Shown piece by piece: positions 37,087 through 48,808 of a stretch of 56,319 nucleotides of DNA. The notes beneath the pieces are model-generated. The model ran no database searches. It was not told where the DNA came from and worked only from the letters and a program-made list of their open reading frames with translations. Position 1 is the stretch's first letter, and the number at the start of each line of letters is the position of its first letter. The stretch is from positions 1 through 56,319 of the forward strand of contig JADGJL010000047.1 of NCBI GenBank assembly GCA_027600665.1, given 5' to 3'. The stretch comes from Irineochytrium annulatum (Eukaryota > Chytridiomycota > Chytridiomycetes > Chytridiales > Chytridiaceae). The translations under genes and the position numbers were made by a program.

Positions 37087-37448
37087 TCTGATGACGGTTC
37101 ACGCTCTTTGACGACACGTCATTAACCGTCAAGCATACGCCATGCCGGACGTTATTGGCCCGAAGCTGACAGAAGACAAAGCTAAAGATTTATTCGTTTC
37201 TAAATGTTAAAAAGGTCACAACTGACAACTGCGATAAGGACGCTCAAGCACTAAAATTTTTTATTAATTTTACGTGCCCGAAGCCAGAGACAGCAAGAAT
37301 TGAACAAGAGTAGTTGCGTTGGTGCGCCAGTAAACGCGTAGTATCGCCATTTAAGGGGGATCATCGGCCATTTGCAGCACATCCCGTTTGCAGAAAGAAA
37401 AAACCCAACAGCATCTCATTCTCAACTCTTGTTCAGCTCAATTCAACA
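37087..37448. promoter_or_regulatory. Divergent promoter region of F-box and NDPK genes
   Basis: 362 bases between divergent start codons, AT-rich around 37190-37270, with a pyrimidine-rich leader just before the NDPK ATG (TCTCATTCTCAACTCTTG). No other feature seen. Confidence 0.45.
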
Positions 37449-38231
37449 ATGGAGCGTGAGTACCTTCGGCATGGCCTTCGCGCACGAATGCTCGCCTTAT
37501 CCATCTCTCTAACACCATGATCCACAGGCACCTACATCATGGTTAAGCCCGACGGTAAGGATTCTCTGCGAAGGAGTTCCGCGATCGCGCGATGCCGATG
37601 CTGATCTGTGCTTTCCCAGGCGTCCAGCGTGGTCTCGTCGGTGAGATCATCAAGAGGTTCGAGGCGAAGGGCTATCAGCTCGCTGGCCTCAAGCTTACTG
37701 CCCCTGGCCGCGCCCACCTCGAGGAGCACTACAAGGACCTCAAGGACAAGAAGTTCTTCCCTGGCGTGAGTAGCTCCTTTTTTGTGTTGACGGGAGTTTT
37801 TCGCTATTGTATAGAGCTATATCGGTGCTAAACGTTTTTCTCGCGATCAGCTGATCTCCTACATGACATCGGGCCCCGTCGTCGCCATGGTATGGGTCGG
37901 GAAAAACGCCGTCAAGACTGGCCGTGTCATGCTCGGCGAGACCAACCCCCTCGCCTCCCTCCCCGGCACCATCCGTGGCGACTTCGCCATCGACATCGGC
38001 CGGTGAGATTTCCTTCGTTTCTTCCAAAGCCGGTCACGTATTTACTGGGACTATTAGCAACATCTGCCACGGCAGTGACAGCGTTGAGTCCGCGGAGCAC
38101 GAGATCAAGCTCTGGTTCCCCGAGGGTGTGCAGGAGTACCAAAAGTCGACGAACGCTTGGATTGTGAGTATTTTGCTCGGTTGCTGGCGAGATGCTCCCG
38201 ACGTTAATTAAATTGCAAACAGTACGAGTAA
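37449..38231 (+). CDS. Nucleoside diphosphate kinase
   Basis: Transfers the gamma phosphate between nucleoside triphosphates and diphosphates through a phosphohistidine. Six exons (37449-37455, 37528-37554, 37620-37765, 37851-38002, 38058-38163, 38223-38231) join in phase to 148 residues. The first exon is 7 nt and the last is 9 nt (Tyr-Glu-stop). Motifs: [52 protein letters not shown], and the active-site [20 protein letters not shown] with the catalytic His. Length and motifs are complete for a cytosolic hexameric NDPK. Confidence 0.97.
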
Positions 38232-38391
38232 GACAATCGATTGTTGGTTGTTCCGACGGAGTTATGTCTAAGGACTGGGCTCTTGTTCCGCTTATTTGCT
38301 TGATGCTATGCTAATCGAGCGCTCGAGGCTCAATGAGTGTGTTGAAGCTACAAGAAATTATTTGCAATAAATATGCTTCTGCAACTTCATA

Positions 38392-39465
38392 TCATTGTTG
38401 CGGCGGAGGTCCGCACGCGACCTTCAAAATGATGTTGGACTTCTTCAGCGCGGACCTCCACTTCTCCCCGAACGACCCTGCGTCCTCAACAACGTACGCT
38501 TGAAACTCGTCGACGTAGCCCGCGGGCTGGTAATTCCACCCTATAAGCTCCTTGATGATACCCGCGCGCACGGCCTCGTCCAGCGTGTCATACACCTTCA
38601 CACACTGGGCCCGGTAGTCCTCGTCCACGTAAAACCTCGCGTGTGCCCACTCGTGCGCCAGCGTGGGCCGGTCCGCCTTCACGGCCGCAATTAGATAACA
38701 TGGGGGTTCAACCTTCGCTGTCACGGCCGCCAATTTCGCCTCCTTAATGACCTCCCGGACGTGCTTCTCGTCCTCCTCCAGCGCGGAACCGCCGGAATCC
38801 TGCAAACCATCGCAGAACTTGAGGAAAGAGGTGATGGGCATATTGGCGCCTCGGAGCGGGCCGCGAAGCTCGGCGCCCTCGTAGGAGGTGTTTGCGCGAG
38901 ACAGGGCGGAGGAGAGCGTGGCGGCGTCTGGGTAGATTAGGATCACGGTTCCGGATTTGCAGGAGTGCGTCGGTTGTCGTGCGGTTCGTCTCGGAGCTTC
39001 CGGCTTATCTGGTTGCTCAACGGTAGCAAAAGTAGTGGTCGTTGGCCGCTCGGCGGTGGGTCCGGCACCTGCGGAGGGCTCGATAACTTTTGATTGCGCC
39101 GGAGCCTTTGTAGGATGCGTTGCGGCTCCGATGAAGTTTTCCCCAGCAGATATGAGCACTATTCTGCAATTTCAAAACGAACTAAGAGAAAATAAAATCA
39201 CAAAGTTTTTGAGCGTAACATACGAGTCATCACGAATGTTTGTGATTAAATCTATGTCCGTTATGGCCTCCTCCCCCGACGCGAGGAACACCCGCGTTGG
39301 CTTCTTGATCCTCAGCTTGTTCTTGGCGTGCTGCAGGAGGGAAGTCCGGAATTCTGTGCTCGTGGGGGATGACAGCGAGGAGGCGAGCGGCATCCTGATG
39401 ACGAACAGCGCCTTCAACTTCTGATTTGCGTTCGAAGCGAGCTGAAGCCGGACAGGTCTCGACAT
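38392..39465 (-). CDS. Protein with ubiquitin/doublecortin-like domain and HExxH motif
   Basis: Two exons (39465-39224, 39163-38392) give 337 residues. The N-terminal 95 residues resemble a ubiquitin-like or doublecortin-like domain: a basic strand, HAKNKLRIKKPTRVFLASGE, ITDIDLI and SIVLISAGENFIG. The middle is Pro/Thr-rich. The C-terminal 200 residues include, near residue 250, TLAHEWAHARFYVDEDYR with an HExxH zinc-metallopeptidase-type motif followed by an Ala-rich and Asp/Tyr-containing segment. No third zinc ligand is obvious, though Glu/Asp downstream could serve. Whether it is an active peptidase is unknown. I do not recognise the family. It shares a 228-bp divergent promoter with the LARP gene. 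Confidence 0.75.
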
Positions 39466-39693
39466 GGTGGTATTGATTCGGGACGTAGCAATCCAGATAT
39501 CGACTTATCATGCAAGATATCGAGGCAAAGTATTTCACTTGGCAGTGCGATCGGTGGCAGATGTCAAAGAGTTAATAGTCCTTTTTCCTCGCTCTTTTTT
39601 CCTTGCACCTCCAGCCAACTCCAGAGCGCGCTAGGGCCGCCGACGTCGACTCCAGCGCAAAGCCGCCGCCGAGTTCAAGACCGAGTAGGAACG
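39466..39693. promoter_or_regulatory. Divergent promoter region of HExxH and LARP genes
   Basis: 228 bases between divergent start codons, with a T-rich stretch (39580-39605) and a GC-rich leader before the LARP ATG. Confidence 0.45.
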
Positions 39694-42436
39694 ATGCAAG
39701 GACACGAGCCCGCCTCGTCAGCACGATCTAGCTCGCCCACCGCCGACCCATGCTCGGCGACGACCGCCGCCATCCCCTCAGCCACAGCCTCATTGGATGC
39801 CGCTCCTTCCGTCAACATCTGGAAGCAGCGGATGGACGCGCAGCAGCAGCGCGCGGCGGATGAGCGGAGGGCCGAGGTGGCTCGCGTGAGGGAGGAGAAG
39901 GCGAGAAAGGAGGAGGCGAGGGACAAGGCCCGGCGCGAGCAGGAGGAGAAGGACGCTGCCGAGGGCTTTGTCAAGGTCAAGAGGAAATCCAAGGGGCCCT
40001 CAAGCTTCGCTCCCGCGCGAGAACCTCACACCATTTCCCGGCGGGGGCGCGAACACCCAGATGACACGCCGCCGAGACGCGCCGTGGCCGATTCGCCAGC
40101 GCCTTCCGTATCGTCGAGGGCCGTTTCGCCTGCTCCTGCGTCCTCAACTGCCGTCGATGAGAGTGCGTCCACCGCCAGCACAACCGTGTCTGGACCGATT
40201 GTTAAAGACGAGAAGGTCAACAGAAGGAAGCCGTCCCTCGGCCCTGCAAAGGTAGCATTTTGCTCAGTGACGTTTGTGTCTGACTTAACTGCATTTTAGA
40301 TTGTTATGACGAATGCGAGGAGCGAGAACCTTCTCCCTGCTGACAAACCTGACGCGCCCCTCGTCGAAATATCTGCGTGGCCGACCCTGGCGCCTGTTCC
40401 GGCGATTGTCGACCCAAATGCACCAACCCCGAAGGAAGCCGTCGCGATCGCTCCGACGTCGGAAACCCCGGCTCCGGCTGCTGCCACCGTTGCTACTCCC
40501 GGAGGAAAGAAGACCTGGGCGAAGCTCGATGTGCCCATCAAGTACCCTCCGCCGCCTTCCGTGGTTGCCCGCAAGGCGAAATATTCGAACCGAAGCAGCT
40601 CTCAGAAAGAAGGAGATGATCAGTTCGTAGACGCGGACGCCTCGAAGTCAGAGGACGGTCGTTCCGTTCGCAGCCGGGGCCGCAGCGGGATCCACGTTAA
40701 CACCTTCTGGAACGCTCGGTCGAGCAATACATCGCCGCTGCCGTCGGCTAGTGTCGCAGCTATTGGAGCAGACGCTTCATTTGCTCAAAGCCTGTCGCCG
40801 ATGACTGCTGCGACGAACGGCGAGGTTATGCCGACCATCGATGAGTTCGTTCCGGAAGTTGCAAATGCTGAAGTGGCGGGAGAGCCTACGGCATTTGAGT
40901 CCGAGGTTCCGAATACGGTCGCGGTTGCGGCTCCTCCTTCTGAAAACGGGAGCACGACTGAATCCCGCCTCGCGCAGCAGCAGCTTTCTGGCTTGACCCA
41001 CCCTCTCCCGAGTTTTCCCGCTGGCGGCCTCTCGGGCGCACCTCGCATTAATAACAACAATAACAACAACGCCCGTGGTCGCGGCGGTAGAAGCCAGTCG
41101 TCTCGTGGCACCAATGCTCTTGGTCGCGGCGCTCAAAATGGGCACAGGAACACCCGCAACAACAGCGCGCCGATTCCGTATTCATACAACGGGGGTTTCA
41201 ACCCGCAGGCTCCCGGCTTCTCACCTATGCAGGGCCAGCCGCCCGCCGTTGGATACTTTCCAGGTTCTAACGGCATGGCTGGACCGGGAAGTTTCGACGG
41301 TGTTGAAGTTGATATTGCCGCCATGAAGTTCACGATAAGAAGCCAAATGTACGTTTTTGCGTAGTTTTGTCAAGGTGACTATGCGTTCGCTTACGTTTTT
41401 GCACAGAGAGTACTACTTTTCTATCGAGAACCTGTGCCGTGATATTTTCTTCCGAAGGCAAATGAACGTTGAGAACGGAACCGTGCCGCTTCGCGTTATT
41501 GCGAACTTCAATCGTGTTCGCACGTATATTCACATTGTTAAAAGCAAAGTGATTGCAGAGGGTGCTAAGGACGACGTTGTTGAACATCCAAACTGGTCGA
41601 TTGATATGCTGGCGACGTCTTTGGCAGGCTCCGAGGCCGTCGAACTTCTTGACGTCCCTGGCGCGAGCGGCGTAGAGATTGGGGTCCGCAGGCGGGACGG
41701 GTGGGAGTCGTGGATTTTAGGCCCGGTTTCGCCGCCGCCGACTTCCAACGGCCTCGTCGCCGCCCAGATGCAATTTCAGAACATTAACAACGGCGGCATG
41801 CGCAACCACTTCCCCCAAGGACCCCAGCCTTCTGGCAGTCACTACCAGATTCAGTACCAAGCCGCCCCTCCCCACTTTCCCACACCTCCCGTATCGCAGC
41901 AGCATCAACCTCAACACTTTCAATACCAACCCAACATGATGGGGCCGTCGCCGATATATTACAAGAATCACCCGAACGTAAACACCAACTCCCATAACAA
42001 TAATATGGGAAATAACCTCCCTCACGTCAACCACCAGCAACAGCAACAGCAACAGCAGCAGCAGCAGCAGCAGCAACAGCAAAAGTCATTCCAGCATTTT
42101 CAATGGGGCCTCACGGGAAACAGCACGGGGATGTCTTCAACTCCCGCGGTGTCCGTGAGGCCGGCCACCAGCAACCGAAGCACGCCTAAAGGGGTTGGCT
42201 TGATTACGCCGCCGTGGACACCGACGGAGGATGAGGATGGGGCCGATGCCGACGCGACGGAAGGGGAGGAGGGGGTCGTCAGAGGGGATGAGGCGGCCGG
42301 GAGCGACAGGTCCAGCGTCGAGCTTCTTACGCCGCCGACGTCGCCGCCGGCAGGCTCGGCGTGGCCGGAGGGGAGCGAGGGAGGGATTGTTGGTGAGAAT
42401 GCAGGTTTGGTTCAGGACGAGGGAATTCAAGTTTAG
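39694..42436 (+). CDS. La-motif RNA-binding protein (LARP1/Slf1-like)
   Basis: Three exons (39694-40251, 40300-41348, 41407-42436) join in phase to 878 residues. The La motif is restored only by the second splice: SQ|IEYYFSIENLCRDIFFRRQM, then GTVPLRVIANFNRVRTY, KVIAEG and EHPNWSIDMLA. La motifs bind RNA 3' ends or 5' caps; LARP1/Slf1/Sro9 regulate mRNA stability and translation. The N-terminus has a charged coiled coil (RRAEVARVREEKARKEEARDK) and long Pro/Ala-rich linkers, with an RGG-like stretch and an Asn run (INNNNNNNARGRGGR). The C-terminus holds a 16-Gln run at 42035-42082. No RRM follows the La motif, nor an obvious DM15 region. Confidence 0.9.
42035..42082 (+). repeat. CAG/CAA tract coding 16 glutamines
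   Basis: Trinucleotide tract of mixed CAG and CAA codons in the last exon of the LARP gene. Length may vary between strains. Confidence 0.95.
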
Positions 42437-43706
42437 AACTTTAATGTTCGAGGTTATTGTGTCGACTAAGAAGGCGGAGAGGAGCCCGCAACGCGGCTAC
42501 TTCGACCTATCTCATCTCGTGGATTAGAGTATATTCACTCTATTTTGGTTTTTGTTTTTTCCTGCCACTCGTGCGCGGTACTACTAGATTTCCGCACTTT
42601 ATGTATCTTCCTTCTCTGTTCCTCTGTGCTTGACCTTTATTTTCTTCCTCTGATGTATCTTCCCTGCTTATATGCTTCACGGACGATATTCTTCGCAATC
42701 TCCAACTTCAAACAATGGTTGCATGTACTTCTTTGTTGTTTCTCGGCCGCCAACCTTTTCTCCTTATTGCTCACACTTACAAGCTGTGTTTGGGAGGGTC
42801 TCTTTTTGCTTGCTTTATTCTTAGCCTTTCGTCCTTTTGTCCTACAACCTCGCATTAATTTTATCCATTTGGTTTTTCCTTGAAACACAAAAAGAATCCC
42901 TGCCTCCTTCAATCTACTCATCCTGGATGCCGCTCGGTTACATCAGTGTTATTATTGATAGTTTTATCCTTTCTTCTTTTCGGATATAATTTCCTTCATT
43001 CCTTTGTGATGAGAATGTCCTCTGCATTGCTTCTGTGATCCTCTTCCTTTTCATCGACTCTAGTTGTTTTCCCGGCTTCTATCATGTCCATCCTCTCTGC
43101 AATGAAGTTTGATGAGGTTCGTTAGCAGGATGGGATGCCTTGTTCCTTACTATGCTCTCTTCTTGCCCTAATATAAAGTGATCGTACTTGATTCGCCATG
43201 AATGCCTTCTAAGCGGTAAACGGGTCGTGTTCGGGTACCGGCTACAACTTCCTCATCAAAACGGTTCGGTGCCATCAACGGAGTCCCCTTCGCGTCACTC
43301 TTGCACGGATCACGGAGCATCTGGCGAATCTCAGTCCGTCGTCACCCTCACGCCCCGTCAGTGCGCCGCCACGTTATAGTCCTGTCGGAGCTCTAACCAA
43401 CCATCCGCGCTCAGATCCTTCTAAGACGAGCCGATGATGGAGTCCGCGATGGTCACGATGCCGCTCTTTCATCATACAGAGGTCGAGACATTAAAAGCTA
43501 CGCCGGTCCGCATTGCAACGGGGGAGCCCGGCCTTCCCGTCGACCGCGGCGAGCGGCTACTTGTTCTTGGCGCATCCGTCGATCAAACCTTCTTCCACTG
43601 CCTTCACCCGCCGTCGAAGCTTCAGGGCTGGGTTCGTGTCGTGTTTCCCGTTGTCTTCGGTTGCATCCGCGCGATCCTGATCTTGAGAACGGTCGGATGG
43701 TAACAG
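42437..43706. other. Intergenic region with AT-rich 3' UTR
   Basis: About 1.3 kb between two + strand genes. T-rich and C/T-rich after 42540, consistent with a long 3' UTR; the 43000-43400 part has no convincing ORF, and the 43434-43703 ORF has no recognisable domain. It must include the promoter of the gene at 43707. Confidence 0.45.
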
Positions 43707-46116
43707 GTGCCCGCCGACCATGTCAGAATCACGCTTCAGGACCACTCGCAGACTGGCCAATTGAGCGGGAAGAAGGGCACGGGACCGATCCGGAACTCGA
43801 CGCGAACGCTGGCGGACATGGGGTCCTCGAAGCGGGCGCAACAACAGCAGCAGCAGCCACGCCCGTCCTCTGCCTCGGCCCGGAGCAAGGCGCGCGACCC
43901 GAATTGGGACAAGAACTACGAGGAGAAGAGGAAGAAGGAGGGGAAGCGCGGGCATGGGATCAACCTCTTGAAGGGACAGCAGGCGAGGTTCCAGGGGCCG
44001 TACTCGGAGGCCGTCGACCGCGTCATCCAGTCGCTCATTGACGCGCAGCCGCTTGACAATGAGTCCCCGTACGTGATGGCGTTTACCTCCGGCGCGTTGG
44101 AGAAGGCGAGGAGTAGTCTGGACGGATACGACGCGACGGGGTGGAGGGTGTGGCTAAAGGACCCGGTGTGGGTCCGGTTTAATCTCGTGAGGGACCGCTG
44201 TGCGCCGCAGGGTGCGACTGTCGCCGAGTTCATCGAAATGATGCTCGATCTTGCGCGACATGGACCGGGCGGGAAGCCGATGCCGGGCGGGCTCGATATG
44301 TCGTTGCTGGAGCAGAAAAACGCGTTGAAGTTTAATCTTCGGGTATGCTTTTGTGCTGACAGTGCTCTCCTGGTTTACTAAATCTGAATATTTATGTAAT
44401 AGGCGTCACTATTGATTGAAGAGCTCGCTACCGCTACGCCGTCTCCAATCTTGAACGGAAACTCGCCATCTCAGATCCCGCAAAGCTCTCCATCCAACTC
44501 CTCCGTCAGCCCTATGATCTTCAGCGACGCTAACCCTAGCCCATTACTGCGCGGCATACCATCGAACCCCAGTCCCGTTATCGTTGGCACTACTCCCCCA
44601 ATGTCCATCTCTCCTGACGTCAATGTGCCGCAGCCAACCGACTTCTCCTTCCTTAACATAAACCCGCACGAGGATCAAATGCTATCTGACTTCATCGCCA
44701 ACGCGATCATGAGTACGCAGCAGCATGGCGACATCCTGACAAGCATTGGCCTTGGACAGGACAACCCTCTCTTGTTCAACCTGCCGGCCCAGCTCCCCTC
44801 TACGTGGCAATCAGAGCTGGAGCAAATAGAGTTTAAATGGGACCCCATCGCGCAGATCGAGACCGTTGACCTCGTCGGCGGTATCTTCGATTCAGACCCC
44901 CTTACCGGCAACTACCTGCCGACGCCGCCGACGAACTTGCTGAATCAGTTTAACCCAATGCCGCAGCAGCCCTTCGACGCGGCCGCGGAAGGATTCAAGC
45001 CGCAGCTTTTCGAACCTCCCTCGCTCCCCGGCCAGCTCGCGGACCAGCGGCACAGATGGGGGTTCCAGCCTTACTTTAGCCAAAGGAGTGTTGGGTCGCC
45101 GTCGCGTGCGAAAGCGGAGGAGCCCTCGACGCCCATCGACGAGGATCACTGGGCGAAGGGCCTGGGCCCGCCAGATTGGGATAAATTAGTTTCGGAGGAG
45201 CCCCCGATCGACGCGGTGCCGGTTAATCTCGAAGTATACAAGGCCGCCGCGGAGCGGAAGGAGAGGGGAAGACGGTGGAGCTTTCAATCGAATTATTCGA
45301 AGCGGTCGCAGCCTCGCTCGTCACAGATGTCCGATACTGGGGAGGAGGTGCGTGTGTCGTCATTCTCATGCTTTACGTTCTTATATTAAATGCGCTGGTT
45401 TGCTAGGCCGCCGCAGACGACCGCCGCGAGAGGAAGAACAGCTTGATGGATTTCATGAAATCCCGGAGAAAGTCATCAGCACCGTCCATCCACCAAACAG
45501 CTCCGCCTGAGCGGAAGAAATCCGCCCCGGCTTTGATCTTCCCGAGTAGTCACGCAAGTGACAACGCTGATGGCTCGGACGTGCCGCGAGCGGTTAAGGA
45601 GGAACCTCACGAGGACGCCGTGCTCGTCGAGGGGATGAAGAACGTGGCCATCAGCGTTACGCCGCCGGAGTACGAGCACAAGGAGGGCGACGTAAGGACA
45701 GAGGAGGAGGTCCTAGAGGAGCGTCGGACGGCGTTCTTGATCCTTGGCAGGCTCATGAATCAATTCCTGAACGGGGAGGTGCAAAAGATGGACTCGAGCA
45801 AGTCGCTGAAAACCGTGGCCATGACGGCCTTCTCGGTCGGATGGCTGTTTGCCAGTGATCGCGTGGACGAAAGTCAGATCCTTTTCTGGTTTGTTCTATG
45901 ACAGATTCATTTCTTTTTTTTTGCTTTTTGGCATCTGTACTGACACGGCATGCTACCAGCTCGAACCGCTTAGTGGGATCGTTCAAGTCGACGCCTGTGC
46001 ATCCCACGACGGTCGCCTTTCTCGCTCGCTTAGTTGACTTCGGCATGTTGCCCATTGGCGATGAGGGGAAATTAGACGAGAATGGGGACGTGGCTTACGA
46101 GTACGAAGATGACTGA
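43707..46116 (+). CDS. Unrecognised protein, helical N-terminal region and disordered middle
   Basis: Four exons (43707-44342, 44403-45347, 45407-45888, 45960-46116) splice in phase to 739 residues. I do not recognise the family. Residues about 95-210 look folded and helical, with YVMAFTSGALEKARSSLDGY, GWRVWLKDPVWVRFNLVRDR and EFIEMMLDLARHGPGG. A long Pro/Ser/Asn-rich middle follows with an RWGFQPYFSQRS-like element that recurs as RRWSFQSNYSKRS about 80 residues later. The C-terminal 190 residues begin with basic SRRKSSAP and end in a compact block (RTAFLILGRLMNQFLNG, VAFLARLVDFGMLPIG) with an acidic tail. Translation may start at 43707 or at a later Met (near 43818, before a Gln run). The recurring motif suggests a binding site used twice. 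Confidence 0.7.
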
Positions 46117-47437
46117 GTAAATATAGAGAGGTTAATGCGGAGCTCATCGGCTTGTGAAAATAACGTGTGGCTTGAATGGGCCGGCTTGTTTCAGCGAGAG
46201 CATCGCCTTCAACTGTGGCGCCTCGATGACGCCAACTGAGCGCTAGTCGGCGGCCGCGAACGGCTATAACGTCTTCCGCAATGCCGCCGCCGTCTGGGGC
46301 GCCATTAGCCCCGCTTGCTCTTGGGCCGGGCTCGCCTTACATCAAAACACAGATCAGCCTCACCGGTGCCCTCGCGACCTTGATCTCCTACGACCTTCAT
46401 AGGGCCGTACGCGGTACTGGCACCTCGTCAACGTGCCCTTGTCGCCATCTTCCCATCGAGGCCGGCTCCATTACCTCCTCCACTGTTACCCCCGAATATG
46501 TTCTTAAGCGGTACGCCACGCATGGTGGAAGAAGTACGCCTACGTTATGTCGGGCTCCTTCAACTCGAGTTTGGCGTTGTCGCTCCTCCTCGCCTTCTTC
46601 AGTTTCCAGTGGAGTCAGTTGTATCAGAAAAAACCCTTTCCGTCGTGAATTGGATATCCATATGACCACAAGCACTGCGCGCTGGACTTCTTCCTTACAT
46701 GCGCGTCAGCTACGAGCACGGCGAAGGACCTTTTTTTTGGTCACGTTGCGGTGTTGTTCTTTAAAGGAAAGTGTGTTGATATTAAAGTTTTTTCACTCCT
46801 ACGGAGAGCGCGAAGAAGAAGACGTACGTCTTTGCGGACGACGCTTATCTGTCGCTGCGTATTGTACCAGGGTGTTTCTGGAAAGGGTGGATTACCGGAG
46901 GAACCGATTAAACGTTTGTGTATGGGTGCATTCGCCGCTCCATAGCGTCATCCATTTTTCGTTTACCTATCTTCTGGCAAATTGATCATCATAGTTTCTC
47001 ATTGAGTTCGATTCATAATAAACAAATAAATAATACATCAATCTCATTCGCAATTGCCTCCTACCTCCAATCGTTATGATCCCAAAACGGTGAGTTTGCA
47101 GGACCAGAACTGATTGACAGTGACGGGTTGATGGAAGAGCAGATAGACTGAGGTGGTCTACGCGTTGCATAAACGTGTCTCTGTTTAAGTAGATTGGATG
47201 AACTACTTGCAAGGCCTTTTTTTTTTTTTTTGGGTTGTATTTGGGTTATTTTTGGCACTCATCCTCCCAAACTCAGCGACCGAGTACCATTTGAAGATTT
47301 GTTAACTTTAGAACAAACACACGTGGCTTGCAACATTAGCCAACAACAAACAAGTATCTTCCACTGCATGGGTCACGTTACCACTGTCAAAAGCTTCCTG
47401 CATTTGCCAGTTCTGGCTGCAATCGTAGAGCATCAAA
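46117..47437. other. Intergenic region around the OPT fragment
   Basis: Apart from the decayed OPT-like piece at 46281-46690, this 1.3 kb has AT-rich sequence (46980-47060, T-run at 47218-47231) and the promoter of the peroxidase gene. A - strand stretch at 46750-46945 codes no recognisable domain. Confidence 0.4.
46281..46690 (+). pseudogene. Decayed fragment resembling an oligopeptide (OPT) transporter
   Basis: Three pieces in different frames line up with the C-terminal region of OPT-family transporters: RYWHLVNVPL, then EYVLKRYATH, then WWKKYAYVMSGSFNSSLALS continuing into LLLAFFSFQW. At least two shifts (one near CATGGTGG at 46525) and a stop break the frame. No complete gene is present, and the N-terminal and central membrane helices are missing. 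It looks like a decayed copy or tail of a truncated gene. The match is by eye and weak in the first piece. Sequence after 46690 up to the promoter of the peroxidase gene has no clear match. Confidence 0.4.
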
Positions 47438-48808
47438 ATGTTTGCGCGCTCCTTGCTCCGAACGACTGCGCGCCTGGCGGCGGCCGCCGCCGTCGTCCCC
47501 GCCGCGCCGAGAGTCCTGGCCGTGACCTCTTCCTTCCGCCGCTCGTACTCGTCCGGTGCGGAGGAGAAGAAAGGTGGCAACGGCGGGTTGCTCGCGATGC
47601 TCGGCATCGCTGCCATCGCGGGCGGTGCCGTTTACTTTCAAGATGACCTGAAGAAGGTAATATTACTGAATTGGGAAGGCTTTGGATGGAAACGGAGGCC
47701 GTGGTCGCGGTGGATCGCTGCTGCTTAGCCCTGCATCCTGCTACGGAACTGACATGCGCGTATCTCGCAGGCCCTCGGCAGCTCGGGTATGGTGGCGAGG
47801 CGTGTTATGGATAAGGACTTTTACCAGTCGGTGTACAACGCTATCGGTACGATTTAAGCGTCCATGACTTCGCTGAAGAATATTAATTTATGCATTCCAG
47901 CCGCGAAGCTTGACAACAACAGCTACGACGATGGTTCGTACGGGCCCGTGCTCGTCCGTCTCGCTTGGCACGCCGCCGGAACCTACGACAAGGTCTCTGG
48001 CACGGGCGGCAGCAACGGCTCCACCATGAGGTATGAGCCCGAGTCCGCGCACGCAGCGAACGCGGGCCTCAAGGCCGCCAGGGATTTTCTCGAGCCCATT
48101 AAGAAGCAGTTCCCGGAGATATCGTACGCCGACCTTTGGTCCCTAGGTGGTGTATGCGCGGTTCAGGAGCTTGGTGGTCCTGTCATCCCCTGGAGGGCCG
48201 GCCGGAAGGACGCCGACGCTGCCTCCTCGTGCACGCCCGACGGCCGTCTCCCGGACGCTACCCAAGGCCAGGACCACATTCGCAATGTCTTCTACCGCAT
48301 GGGCTTCAGCGACCAGGAGATCGTCGCTCTTCTTGGCGCCCATGCTCTTGGCCGCTGCCATACCGACCGCTCCGGATTCGATGGACCCTGGACTCGCTCG
48401 CCCGTTAGTAACCGCTTGCTGTTTCGCCCGAAGGAGAACGAACGCTCATTATTACTGCGCAGACTATGTTCACCAACGCGTACTACGTTCACCTTCTTCA
48501 GGAGAAGTGGGTTGAGAAGAAGTGGGACGGCCCTAAGCAGTTTGTGGACAAGCCGACTGGTGAACTGATGATGCTGCCCGCCGACCTCGCCCTCATCAAG
48601 GATCGATCGTTTTACAAGCACGTCACCACCTACGCTAAGTCGTCCGAGACCTTCTTCAAGGTTATTTTTTTTTAAACATATTGCCGGATTGAATTACTGA
48701 CATACTTTGACTCACTAGGACTTTGCCAACGCCTTTGTTAAGCTTTTGGAGCTTGGCGTCCCGTTCCCTGATGGCGCTGAGGTCTACAGGTTCAAGCCGA
48801 CGGCTTAG
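47438..48808 (+). CDS. CCP1: Cytochrome c peroxidase, mitochondrial
   Basis: Reduces hydrogen peroxide with electrons from cytochrome c in the intermembrane space. Five exons (47438-47656, 47771-47846, 47901-48403, 48463-48660, 48719-48808) join in phase to 361 residues, the same length as yeast Ccp1. The presequence is bipartite: basic [14 protein letters not shown], then a hydrophobic sorting stretch ([18 protein letters not shown]) that sends it to the intermembrane space. Heme-site residues are kept: distal [12 protein letters not shown], proximal His in [11 protein letters not shown], and the Trp radical site in GFDGPW. Other class I landmarks: [30 protein letters not shown]. Confidence 0.97.

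Noticed and set aside
43188..43703. Two + strand ORFs before the unrecognised gene
   Set aside because: No domain, no in-phase splice to the downstream exons and no coding-like composition.
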